A stretch of 64,000 nucleotides of DNA. Source: Pseudolachnospira sp051055405 (lineage in GTDB: Bacteria > Bacillota > Clostridia > Lachnospirales > Lachnospiraceae). The translations under genes and the position numbers were made by a program. The DNA lies in contig NZ_CP167068.1 in the NCBI RefSeq assembly GCF_051055405.1, positions 1,798,001 through 1,862,000 of the forward strand, written 5' to 3'. The notes beneath the pieces were generated by a model. The model was not told the DNA's origin, did not search any database, and saw nothing but the letters and a program-made list of their open reading frames with translations. This document shows, piece by piece, positions 18,152 to 26,273 of this stretch (its first letter is position 1; the number at the start of each line of letters is the position of its first letter).

Positions 18152-19657
18152 TCACTGATGATAATACCTTAAAAAGTCCGCCATTTTTCCAATCGCGTCT
18201 TCCAAAACTTCCACACGCGGAAGGTAAACTACCCGGAAATGATCCGGTTCTTTCCAGTTAAAGCCGCCTCCATGGACAATCAAAATCTTTTTCTCCCGCA
18301 GCAAATCCAAAGCAAATTTCTCATCGTCTAGGATGTGGAATTTCTGAACATCCAACTTCGGAAAGATATAAAAAGCCGCCTTCGGCTTCACCGCGGTAAT
18401 GCCCGGTATATCCGTCAATGCCTTATAAACGAATTCCCGTTGTTCATAGATTCTTCCGCCGGGCACAATATAGTCGTTCACGCTCTGGTGACCACCCAAT
18501 GCAGTCTGCACCACGGACTGAGCTGGAACATTGGAACAAAGCCGCATATTGGAAAGCATATTGAGCCCTTCGATATAATCCTCCGCGTAAGTTTTATTTC
18601 CGCTTAAAATCATCCATCCGATTCGGAATCCGGCAATCATATGGGATTTGGACAATCCGCTGAACGTCACACAGAATAAATCCGGCGCCAAGGAAGCGAT
18701 GGAAATATGCTCTTCCCCATCCATAACCAGACGGTCATAGATTTCATCGGAAAAGATAATCAGCTGATGTTCCCTTGCAATATCCACAATCTGCTGCAAA
18801 ACCTCTTTGGGATACAGCGCACCGGTGGGATTATTGGGATTGATAATCACAATGGCTTTTGTCCGGTCGTTGATCTTCTTTCTGATATCATCCATATCCG
18901 GATACCATTCCGACTGTTCATCGCAGATATAATGGACTGCTTTTCCCCCAGAAAGGTTCGCGCAGGCCGTCCACAACGGATAATCCGGGGACGGAATCAA
19001 AATCTCGTCTCCATCGTCAAGGAGCGCGGACATACAAAGATTAATCAATTCGCTGACGCCATTTCCTGTATAGATATCCTCAATCGAAACATTTGGAATC
19101 TTCTTTAGCTGTGCGTACTGCATGATGGCTTTTCTGGCAGAAAACAGTCCTTTTGCCGCCGAATAGCCCTCGCACTCTGTCAACTGCTGGCGCATATCAT
19201 AAATCACTTCATCCGGGGTACGAAACCCAAATGGGGCTGGATTTCCGATGTTCAATTTTAAGACCTGTGTCCCTGCCGCTTCCATCCGCGTGGCCTCTTC
19301 CACCACTGGTCCCCGAACATCGTATAAAACATGATCCAACTTTGAAGATTTTTTAAATTCACGCATTTCTTTTCCTCCTGCCCCTTCCACGCTGCAGCTT
19401 TGCCCTCTTTCCTGGGGCATCTTAGGAGCTCCCCATGATGGTTTCCCTTTCAGCCAATCTTCCTCTACCTGTAACGCTTCCGCCAAAAAACGAGTGATAT
19501 CTCCACGGGGAATGGTCTTTCCGCTGACATACTGGCTCATGTGGCTTTTTCCCAATTTCACGCCACGCCTGGCAGCCTCCCGCACCAAATCCACCTGCTT
19601 CACGCCTTGTTTGTTCATCGCTATTTTCAATCGGTCTGAAAAAGTTTCCTTTTGCAT
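18152..19657 (-). CDS. Xre-type HTH fused to class I aminotransferase
   Basis: A 501-residue fusion. The N-terminal 70 residues form an Xre-like helix-turn-helix (FSDRLKIAMNKQGVKQVDLVREAARRGV...MSQYVSGKTIPRGD). A linker of about 30 residues leads into a fold-type I PLP aminotransferase (about 100-500) with LNIGNPAPFGF, NPNNPTGALYP, the SDEIYDRL motif, the PLP lysine in SGLSKSHMIAGFRIGW and the C-terminal RVVYLPR arginine; this half resembles AlaA/YfdZ-type alanine aminotransferases. The ATG at 19655-19657 has AAAGGAAAG before it; a TTG 15 bases upstream is less likely. The promoter carries TTGAAC repeats that the HTH may bind. The fusion is seen; autoregulation is inferred. Confidence 0.9.
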   Translation of the reverse strand: MQKETFSDRLKIAMNKQGVKQVDLVREAARRGVKLGKSHMSQYVSGKTIPRGDITRFLAEALQVEEDWLKGKPSWGAPKMPQERGQSCSVEGAGGKEMREFKKSSKLDHVLYDVRGPVVEEATRMEAAGTQVLKLNIGNPAPFGFRTPDEVIYDMRQQLTECEGYSAAKGLFSARKAIMQYAQLKKIPNVSIEDIYTGNGVSELINLCMSALLDDGDEILIPSPDYPLWTACANLSGGKAVHYICDEQSEWYPDMDDIRKKINDRTKAIVIINPNNPTGALYPKEVLQQIVDIAREHQLIIFSDEIYDRLVMDGEEHISIASLAPDLFCVTFSGLSKSHMIAGFRIGWMILSGNKTYAEDYIEGLNMLSNMRLCSNVPAQSVVQTALGGHQSVNDYIVPGGRIYEQREFVYKALTDIPGITAVKPKAAFYIFPKLDVQKFHILDDEKFALDLLREKKILIVHGGGFNWKEPDHFRVVYLPRVEVLEDAIGKMADFLRYYHQ

Positions 19658-19674
19658 GTTCTTTCCTTTCAAAA

Positions 19675-19771
19675 GTTCAATTTCAATTCAAAGTTCAACT
19701 TTTTACCACCAGTATTATACAACATCACGCAGAAAAGTTCAAGCATTTTTTCGAATTCAAAATTTGTTCAA
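19675..19771 (-). promoter_or_regulatory. TTGAAC repeat cluster around the HTH-aminotransferase promoter
   Basis: Four copies of TTGAAC (minus strand) at 19675-19680, 19693-19698, 19737-19742 and 19766-19771, plus a degenerate TTGAAT. Two lie in the 5' leader, one is the -35 box itself and one is upstream. This looks like an operator array for an HTH regulator, possibly the fusion protein's own domain. The last copy overlaps the 3' end of the TetR gene. Confidence 0.5.
19714..19742 (-). promoter_or_regulatory. Sigma-A promoter of HTH-aminotransferase gene
   Basis: TTGAAC (19737-19742), 17-base spacer, perfect TATAAT (19714-19719), about 55 bases before the ATG. The -35 box is one of the four TTGAAC repeats. 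Confidence 0.8.
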
Positions 19772-20341
19772 TTCCCTTTCCATTCCCTCCGTTCCATTGC
19801 TAAGTAATGTACATGCCAGATCGATCACTTCATTCAAAGGCATCTTTTTGTGGTCTTCAATCCACTGCCGGTAAATTTCTATCGTACTGGAACAAATAAA
19901 CGCACGAATCACATTTTGTTTCTCCAACGGTAATTTCGCATAAGGAAAATACCGGGCCCGGTTTTTCATCAACGTTGTAAAAAAGAGCCGATCTCGATAC
20001 CCCTGATAACTAGGATGACAAATCAAACGTTCTACATACGGCTTTTGCCTGGAATAGTACGTAAAAAAGACGGCAGTGCTCTCCCGAACGCTATAAGGGA
20101 TCGGTAACTTTTTCATTTCTTCCAAGTATCCATCCACAATTCTTAGCAGCGTATCCTCATATAACATATCCAGAGATTCATAATGCAGATAAAAAGTCTT
20201 TCTATGGATATGCGCCCGTTCGGCCAGCGCTTTTACTGTAATCTTTACCGGTTCCATCTCACATATCATCTCTTCAAATGTCTGATGAATCGCGGTAAGG
20301 GTCTTTTGCACTCGCAGATCCACATGCTCTTTTTCTTTCAT
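19757..20341 (-). CDS. TetR/AcrR-family regulator
   Basis: A 194-residue regulator. The N-terminal helix-turn-helix (about 10-55) reads ...ITVKALAERAHIHRKTFYLHYESLDMLYEDT, the typical TetR signature. The C-terminal 130 residues form the helical ligand/dimer domain, resembling the TetR_C_7 type with no obvious ligand. The ATG at 20339-20341 is chosen because AAGGAG lies 9 bases before it; a start 30 bases upstream has no such site. It is divergent from the MFS transporter gene and likely controls it. Confidence 0.9.
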   Translation of the reverse strand: MKEKEHVDLRVQKTLTAIHQTFEEMICEMEPVKITVKALAERAHIHRKTFYLHYESLDMLYEDTLLRIVDGYLEEMKKLPIPYSVRESTAVFFTYYSRQKPYVERLICHPSYQGYRDRLFFTTLMKNRARYFPYAKLPLEKQNVIRAFICSSTIEIYRQWIEDHKKMPLNEVIDLACTLLSNGTEGMERELNKF

Positions 20342-20360
20342 AAAAATCCGCTCCTTAAAT

Positions 20361-20388
20361 ATTCCACACAATCTAAAATGTGGTAATT
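20361..20388. promoter_or_regulatory. Candidate TetR operator
   Basis: Imperfect inverted repeat ATTCCACA-N10-TGTGGTAAT between the divergent TetR and MFS genes. It touches the -35 box of the MFS promoter, so binding would block transcription. Confidence 0.4.
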
Positions 20389-20414
20389 GTTTTTTCTTAC
20401 GCTTCGAGTATAAT
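20387..20414 (+). promoter_or_regulatory. Promoter of MFS transporter gene
   Basis: TTGTTT, 16-base spacer, TATAAT (20409-20414), about 75 bases before the MFS start codon. Confidence 0.6.
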
Positions 20415-20488
20415 GGATATAAGTTTTTTTATCAACACGTGCGTATTATTTTTAGATTTGACTGATCGGGAACTTAGGAGAAACGTAT

Positions 20489-21718
20489 ATGAAATCAAAA
20501 CTTGCCATGCGGCATCGTGCCTGGAGCATCTTAGCCGCCGGTATCCTTTTTCAAGGATTGGTAACTGGTATCATGCAGAATTGTATGGGAGTTCTCTATG
20601 CCGCGATCTGTCAGGATCTTGGCTTTTCCATGGGCAGTCTCTCTCTGTTTTCTTCCATCCGGGGGATCAGCATGGCCATTGCCATGCCTGTAACCATTTC
20701 CTATCTGACCAAAAAGAACTTTCGGAAACGGCAGGCGGCTTTTGCCGCCGCCGCTGTCTTTTGCTTTATGGTAATGGCTGTTTTCCATCATTTGTGGCAG
20801 TGGTACGTTTTGGCTGTCTTTTCCGGAGCGGCTGGTTCCGCCGTTATGATTGTTCCCACCATGCGTCAGATGAATCACTGGTTTATCCGCAGGCGGTCTT
20901 TTGCCATTGGCCTGGTTGCCGCCTCCACCGGTTTATTCGGTGCGATCGGCAATCCGATCTGCTCCTGGCTGACGGACGCCTTTGGGTGGCGTACCGCCAT
21001 CTTAGCGCTGGGGATTTTTATTCTTGCCACCGCCGTTCCTCTGGCCTACTTCCAGATGGACCTTCGGCCAGAAGACTGTAACACAAAGCCTTATGGATGG
21101 TACGAACAGCCAGAAGAAAAAAAGCAGGCGGCGATACCGACTGCTTATCGCCGCCCACAACTTGTTTTTGCGTTCTGTCTTCTTTTGGTCTCCACAACCG
21201 GACTTCTCTCCCAGTACAATAGCCATCTGGCTACCTTTGGGGTTTCTCAGGGTCTGGCCCTTTCCGCCGGCGCTTCGATCACTGCCTGCGCCATGCTGGG
21301 AAACGTATTTTTCAAAGTAATCCTCGGCGCTTTGGGAGACCGGAAAGGCGTCTATACGCAGCTAACCACCGGTCTTCTTTTTTCCGCCTCCTGTTTCCTT
21401 ACATTTTTCCTGGTTCCGCTGTTCCCAAACCTGATTTATCTGGGAGGATTTCTAAACGGAGCCGGCATGGCCGTAGGTGCCACCACGGTTGCAGATATCA
21501 CGCCGCTTTTATATACTGGTCAGGAATATGAACGAAAGTATTCCCGCTTATTCGCCCTGGGCGGATTTGTGGGCTTCGTCGGTTTTTCCTGTATTGGATA
21601 TTCTTATGATCTATTTGGAAGTTACTATCCCAGCTTTGCCGCAGGTCTCATGATCTGCGCCCTGGCCGGCTTGTCCATGGTAATGCTGAGAAAAGAATCG
21701 AAAGAACAAATTCTTTGA
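20489..21718 (+). CDS. MFS transporter, 12 transmembrane helices
   Basis: Inner-membrane secondary transporter of 409 residues with about twelve hydrophobic helices in two halves and a charged cytoplasmic loop around residues 195-220 (DLRPEDCNTKPYGWYEQPEEKKQA). Its layout resembles the oxalate/formate-antiporter-like MFS group (OFA or monocarboxylate type). An AGGAG site lies before the ATG. The substrate cannot be told. It is divergent from a TetR gene, which suggests induction by its substrate or a toxic compound. Confidence 0.85.
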   Translation: MKSKLAMRHRAWSILAAGILFQGLVTGIMQNCMGVLYAAICQDLGFSMGSLSLFSSIRGISMAIAMPVTISYLTKKNFRKRQAAFAAAAVFCFMVMAVFHHLWQWYVLAVFSGAAGSAVMIVPTMRQMNHWFIRRRSFAIGLVAASTGLFGAIGNPICSWLTDAFGWRTAILALGIFILATAVPLAYFQMDLRPEDCNTKPYGWYEQPEEKKQAAIPTAYRRPQLVFAFCLLLVSTTGLLSQYNSHLATFGVSQGLALSAGASITACAMLGNVFFKVILGALGDRKGVYTQLTTGLLFSASCFLTFFLVPLFPNLIYLGGFLNGAGMAVGATTVADITPLLYTGQEYERKYSRLFALGGFVGFVGFSCIGYSYDLFGSYYPSFAAGLMICALAGLSMVMLRKESKEQIL

Positions 21719-21724
21719 TCTTTT

Positions 21725-22870
21725 CTATCGTCCAAAATAGTCGTCCAAACCATCGGCAATACCAATCGCGGCATTCCGCTGGAAATCTTCGGTTCCCATC
21801 AACTCATCCTCATCCGAATTGCTCATGTACCCCATCTCAATGATCGTATTGGGTACCTGACACCAGTTGGTGCCGGTCATCGTGTCCGTCTCCCATACGC
21901 CCGTATTTTTACGTCCGGTGGCTTCGCAATGGCCATTGAGCACAGCCTTTGTCAATTTCAGGCAGGTTTTATAGATATCCCCGCAATAAGGATTGTCCGG
22001 GGACTGGCAGATACCAAGGGCTCCCGTTACCGAACTCTTTTCGGAACTGTTGCAGTGAATCCGCACCATAGCGTCCGCGCCGGCTTCATTGGCAATCTGC
22101 GCCCGGTCCACATTGCTTAACTTGACGTCGTTGGTCTCCCGTGTCATAAGCACGCTGTAGCCGCGGGAAAGCAGCTCGTCCCTCAGATAAAGGGCAACGT
22201 TCAACGTGACTTTATACTCCTCATTCCCGGTAGATACCCCTTCGGTTCCACTGGCCACCTTGGCTTTCATCGTAGAAGATCCAGGGCCATTCGGCTCCTT
22301 CTCTGTCATCTGTTTTCCCTGGTGTCCCGCATCGATCACCACAAGGATATCTCCACCCTCATGATAAATACCCGTTCCAGCTTGGCCCTCCACAGAGCCT
22401 GCCGGTACTTTCGGCTTTTCCGTCGTCAAATATTTATTCGATACGTATCCTTCTTCCCCGTTTTGAACCACACGGCTCCACTCGTCGCCAATTCCCGTCC
22501 GTTTCACAGAAGCGCGCTTTGACAAAACAGCTTTTATTTCCGCATCCAGGGAAGGCTCCGCCCGAAAATTCACTTGGCCTGTTACATAGACGGTCTCGTC
22601 CACATCTTGAAAAACCATCGGCGCAGCAGTCGTCTCTGCCGCTGTGGTTTCCGGAGGAACCGTTGTCTCTAGAGCTGTCGTCTCCGCTGCGCTGGATTCC
22701 CCAGAAGGTTCCGCCGTCGTCTCTTCACTGGCGGACGGTTCCGAAACCGCCGTACCGCTTACCGGAAGGGAGGCTTGTCCCGGTTCTGCGGTTCCTGCAT
22801 TGGAATTCCCGCAGCCAGATACGATAAGTAACAAAATCCCTGCCAATATCACCGCTAATTTCTTTTTCAT
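21725..22870 (-). CDS. N-acetylmuramoyl-L-alanine amidase lipoprotein with SH3 domain
   Basis: Secreted, lipid-anchored cell-wall hydrolase that cuts the amide bond between MurNAc and the stem peptide. Residues 1-20 form a lipoprotein signal (LLLIVSGCG lipobox). A Thr/Ala/Glu/Ser-rich linker (25-85) follows, then a bacterial SH3 domain (about 92-147, VTGQVNFRAEPS) and an Amidase_3 catalytic domain (about 172-380). Zinc ligands are visible in VIDAGHQG, NEEYKVTLN and VRIHCNSS, with the catalytic glutamate in IIEMGYMSN. 381 residues is usual. It ends 6 bases before the convergent MFS stop. Confidence 0.93.
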   Translation of the reverse strand: MKKKLAVILAGILLLIVSGCGNSNAGTAEPGQASLPVSGTAVSEPSASEETTAEPSGESSAAETTALETTVPPETTAAETTAAPMVFQDVDETVYVTGQVNFRAEPSLDAEIKAVLSKRASVKRTGIGDEWSRVVQNGEEGYVSNKYLTTEKPKVPAGSVEGQAGTGIYHEGGDILVVIDAGHQGKQMTEKEPNGPGSSTMKAKVASGTEGVSTGNEEYKVTLNVALYLRDELLSRGYSVLMTRETNDVKLSNVDRAQIANEAGADAMVRIHCNSSEKSSVTGALGICQSPDNPYCGDIYKTCLKLTKAVLNGHCEATGRKNTGVWETDTMTGTNWCQVPNTIIEMGYMSNSDEDELMGTEDFQRNAAIGIADGLDDYFGR

Positions 22871-22951
22871 GCCCCTATCCCCCTCATTTTCTTCACTATA
22901 CCAAACTTTTCGGAAGATTTCCAGAACAGAACTGGGAAGATTTTCTTAATT

Positions 22952-24022
22952 TTATTCCCCCTTCTGGATGGTTCCTCCGCCCAATACCAGATCTCCATCG
23001 TAAAACACAATGGCCTGACCCGGCGTCACGGCACGAACCGGCTCGTCAAAAATACATTCGGCCAGATCATCTTCTATTCTCCGGACGATCCCCATCGCAC
23101 CTTTATGACTATAGCGAATCTTTGCCAGAACCCGGCGTGGCTCTAAAAAATCCGCCTCACCCATAAAACAAAGTGAATGACAAACCACCCGTCTGGAAAA
23201 GATCTCGTCCCCGTTTCCAAGAACCACCTCATTGGTCTTTGGTCGAATTTCCTTCACAAACAACGGAACGCCAAAGGCAACACCAAGTCCTTTTCGCTGT
23301 CCTATCGTATAGTGAATGATTCCCTGGTGGCGTCCTAATACGTTTCCCTTCTCATCGACAAAATTTCCTGGTGGCGGAACCGTTCCTCTCATTCTCCCAA
23401 TAAACGCCGCATAGTCTTGATCCGGGATAAAACAGATATCCTGGCTGTCCGGCTTATTCGCAACCGGCAATTCCGCTTTCACCGCCATCTCCCGGACTTG
23501 ATCTTTTGTGAACTCTCCCAGCGGCATTTTTGTTCTGGCCAGCTGGTCCTGGCTTAACTGGTACAGGGCATAGGTCTGATCTTTCGCCGCGCTGACCGCC
23601 CGCTCCACCGCATATCGTCCGTTGGACAAACGTCGAATCCTGGCGTAGTGGCCGGTTGCAATCTGCTCTGCGCCCAGCTCCTTCGCCTTTTCCAGCAACG
23701 CCTCCCACTTTACCTTTCGATTACAGGCTACGCAAGGGTTCGGCGTCTTTCCAGCCTCATAGGCCGCCATAAAAGGTTCTATGACGTCCCGGCGAAAGGC
23801 TTCCCGAAAATCTACCGTATAGTGGGGAATACCCAAAACATCCGCGACTCCCCTCGCATCCAAAACAGCAGAAGAACCACAGGTTTTCTCCCCTGTGGCA
23901 TCATTCTCCCAAGTCTCCATGGTTACTCCGATCACGTCGTAACCTTGTTCTTTTAGCAGCCAGGCCGCCACGGAGGAATCGACTCCTCCTGACATGCCGA
24001 TTACAATCTTTTCCTTCTTCAC
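22952..24022 (-). CDS. mnmA: tRNA-specific 2-thiouridylase MnmA
   Basis: Makes 2-thiouridine at position 34 of Glu, Gln and Lys tRNAs with sulfur from the neighbouring cysteine desulfurase. The PP-loop GMSGGVDSSVAAWLLKEQGY is at the N-terminus, the catalytic cysteines are in NPCVACN and DSQDICFIPD, and the family C-terminal barrel domain ends near VLGGGTIQ. I chose the GTG at 24020-24022, 2 bases after the IscU stop and giving 356 residues, the normal length. Upstream in-frame starts would lie inside iscU. Last gene of the isc cluster. Confidence 0.95.
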   Translation of the reverse strand: MKKEKIVIGMSGGVDSSVAAWLLKEQGYDVIGVTMETWENDATGEKTCGSSAVLDARGVADVLGIPHYTVDFREAFRRDVIEPFMAAYEAGKTPNPCVACNRKVKWEALLEKAKELGAEQIATGHYARIRRLSNGRYAVERAVSAAKDQTYALYQLSQDQLARTKMPLGEFTKDQVREMAVKAELPVANKPDSQDICFIPDQDYAAFIGRMRGTVPPPGNFVDEKGNVLGRHQGIIHYTIGQRKGLGVAFGVPLFVKEIRPKTNEVVLGNGDEIFSRRVVCHSLCFMGEADFLEPRRVLAKIRYSHKGAMGIVRRIEDDLAECIFDEPVRAVTPGQAIVFYDGDLVLGGGTIQKGE

Positions 24023-24026
24023 CGAA

Positions 24027-24464
24027 TCAATATTCCTCTTCTTCCTCATGTTCGCTGATATCAGCCACTGGTTTCTCCAGTCCAGGAATCTCAATCTGGT
24101 GTTTCTGGGCATAATCCCAAAGCGCGGCATGGATCGCTTCCTCCGCCAATAAGGAGCAGTGAACCTTCACCGGAGGAAGGCCGTCTAAGGCCTCCATCAC
24201 CGCCTTATTGGTCACCTGCAGCGCCTCATAAATGGTTTTTCCCTTTACCAGCTCCGTCGCCATACTGCTGGTTGCCACCGCGGCTCCGCAGCCAAAGGTT
24301 TTAAATTTCACATCCTGGATCACCTGATTCTCGTCTACATCCAGATAAATTCTCATAATATCGCCGCATTTCGCATTTCCCACGGTGCCAACTCCGCTGG
24401 GATTTTCCATTTCTCCCACGTTCCTCGGATTTTGAAAATGCTCCATCACCTTTTCGCTATACAT
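24027..24464 (-). CDS. iscU: Iron-sulfur cluster scaffold IscU/NifU-like
   Basis: Scaffold on which IscS-derived sulfur and iron are built into clusters. The 145 residues carry the three conserved cysteines in NAKCGDIMR, TFGCGAAVA and VHCSLLAEE. The acidic C-terminal tail (EHEEEEEY) is typical of clostridial NifU-type scaffolds. It follows iscS by 15 bases. Because mnmA lies directly behind, the cluster may serve both Fe-S assembly and tRNA thiolation. Confidence 0.96.
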   Translation of the reverse strand: MYSEKVMEHFQNPRNVGEMENPSGVGTVGNAKCGDIMRIYLDVDENQVIQDVKFKTFGCGAAVATSSMATELVKGKTIYEALQVTNKAVMEALDGLPPVKVHCSLLAEEAIHAALWDYAQKHQIEIPGLEKPVADISEHEEEEEY

Positions 24465-24479
24465 GTCGCTTCCTCCGTC

Positions 24480-25658
24480 TTATTTCTTCCTCATGAAATC
24501 CTCGTAGAGCGGGGACATCTCTCTCAGCCGTCCTACGATTTTCTTCAGATTCTCAATCACAAAATCGATCTCTTCCTTTGTATTCTCTTCCCCCAACGTT
24601 AATCGCAGAGAGCCATGGGCGATCTCATGGGGAAGTCCAATGGCCATCAACACATGGGAAGGATCCAGGGAACCCGTGGTGCAGGCGGAACCGCTGGACG
24701 CGCAGATCCCTTCCATATCAAGCATAATCAATAGGGATTCTCCCTCTATAAACTGAAAGCTAAAGTTCGCGTTGCCAGGCAGGCGTTTTTTTCTGTCTCC
24801 ATTTAAACGGGTAAAAGGAATCTCCTGGAGAACCCGGTCAATCAGATAATCTCTTAATCCCGTCACATAACGGACCGCCTCTTCCCGGTTCGCCATGGCA
24901 GATTCTACGGCTTTTCCAAGCCCCACGATGCCAGGGACATTTTCCGTTCCTGCTCTGCGCTTGCGTTCCTGCGCTCCGCCGTGAACAAAAGAACGAATCT
25001 TCACGCCCTTGCGGATATAGAGAAAACCGATTCCTTTCGGCCCGCCAAGTTTATGGCCGCTGGCGCTAAGCATATCGATATGACACTCATCGACGGAAAT
25101 CGCCAGATGGGCAAAAGCCTGCACCGCATCGGTGTGGAATAAAATATTGTGTTCCTTTGCAATGGCCCCGATCTCTTGGATGGGCTGAATGGTACCGATC
25201 TCATTATTTGCAAACATAATGCTGATCAAAATGGTGTCCGGGCGTATCGCTCTTCGGACCGCTTCCGGGGAGACCAATCCTTTTTCATCCACGTCCAGGT
25301 AAGTAACGGCATATCCATTTTTCTCCAACCACTCGCAGGTATGGAGAATGGCATGGTGCTCAATTTTTGTCGTGATAATGTGTCCGCCTTTGGCACCGTA
25401 GGCTTCCGCCGTTGCTTTCAGCGCCCAGTTATCCGATTCGCTCCCTCCGGCAGTAAAATAGATTTCCTCCGGCTTTGCCCCCAGGGCGCCTGCCACGATC
25501 GCTCTTGCATGGTCGATGGCCTTCTTACTCTCCGCACCAATCCCATAAATAGAAGAAGCGTTCCCGTACTTTTCGGAAAAATAAGGAAGCATCGCCTCCA
25601 AGGCCTCCGGCCTCGTGGCCGTCGTCGCCGCATGATCTAAATAAATGACTGAATTCAT
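24480..25658 (-). CDS. iscS: Cysteine desulfurase IscS/NifS
   Basis: PLP enzyme that takes sulfur from cysteine for Fe-S clusters and thiolated tRNA. The 392 residues show the N-terminal YLDHAATTATRPEAL, the PLP lysine in SASGHKLGGPKG, and the catalytic cysteine in CASSGSACTTGSLDPSHVL, a short loop typical of group I NifS-like enzymes. It lies downstream of iscR and upstream of iscU on the same strand. Confidence 0.97.
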   Translation of the reverse strand: MNSVIYLDHAATTATRPEALEAMLPYFSEKYGNASSIYGIGAESKKAIDHARAIVAGALGAKPEEIYFTAGGSESDNWALKATAEAYGAKGGHIITTKIEHHAILHTCEWLEKNGYAVTYLDVDEKGLVSPEAVRRAIRPDTILISIMFANNEIGTIQPIQEIGAIAKEHNILFHTDAVQAFAHLAISVDECHIDMLSASGHKLGGPKGIGFLYIRKGVKIRSFVHGGAQERKRRAGTENVPGIVGLGKAVESAMANREEAVRYVTGLRDYLIDRVLQEIPFTRLNGDRKKRLPGNANFSFQFIEGESLLIMLDMEGICASSGSACTTGSLDPSHVLMAIGLPHEIAHGSLRLTLGEENTKEEIDFVIENLKKIVGRLREMSPLYEDFMRKK

Positions 25659-25710
25659 CGTTCTATCTCATCCTTTCTGGCAACGCACATCTAGCAGCGC
25701 CGCCTCTGAT

Positions 25711-26142
25711 TTATTCTATGCCCAGACAATCTTTGCTTTGATTCTTCAATTGCTCCAGAGAAATTCCATCCACTGCCGCTTCGATGCTGTCTCCGATAAT
25801 CTTCCAAACGCCCTTGGCCACGCACATGGTCTCATTTCCGCAGCTCTCCCCGTCGCCGATCCCCGGACACTCCACCGGGTAAAGACTTCCTTCCAGCGCC
25901 CGCAAAATATCTCCGACAGAAATCTCAGCCGCCGGCCTCGCTAGGCGGTATCCTCCAGTCGCGCCCCTGACGCTCTCTACCAGCCCCTCTCGCTTCAATC
26001 GGCTGATCAGCTGTTCCAAATATCCATCGGAAATCCCCTGCCGTTCCGCAATACTATGAATCGACACCGGCACATCCTCGCTAAAAACAGCTAAATCCAC
26101 AATTGCCCGCAAACCATATCGTCCCTTCGTCGTAATCTTCAT
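25711..26142 (-). CDS. iscR: Rrf2-family iron-sulfur regulator IscR
   Basis: Rrf2 winged-helix regulator that represses the isc operon when its [2Fe-2S] cluster is bound. The 143 residues begin MKITTKGRYGLRAIVDLA, with the helix-turn-helix around residues 27-50 (SIAERQGISDGYLEQLISRLKREGLV) and the cluster cysteines in VECPGIGDGESCGNETMC. The ATG at 26140-26142 has AGGAGG before it; a longer frame adds 13 residues with no support. First gene of iscR-iscS-iscU-mnmA, so probably autoregulated. Confidence 0.95.
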   Translation of the reverse strand: MKITTKGRYGLRAIVDLAVFSEDVPVSIHSIAERQGISDGYLEQLISRLKREGLVESVRGATGGYRLARPAAEISVGDILRALEGSLYPVECPGIGDGESCGNETMCVAKGVWKIIGDSIEAAVDGISLEQLKNQSKDCLGIE

Positions 26143-26205
26143 AACTTCCTCCTGACGAATTCCGAGTTTTTTAATCACCACTATTTTACTATGAATTTTG
26201 CTTAT

Positions 26206-26234
26206 AGGATATCACTTCTATTCTTTTATGTCAA
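26206..26234 (-). promoter_or_regulatory. Promoter of the isc operon
   Basis: Perfect TTGACA (26229-26234), 17-base spacer, TATCCT (26206-26211). The AT-rich 30 bases just downstream, around TTCATAGTAAAATAGTGG, are a likely IscR site, though I cannot define its palindrome. Confidence 0.7.
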
Positions 26235-26273
26235 GCCATAAATTATAATAATTTCCATTTCCAGGCGGTGTTT

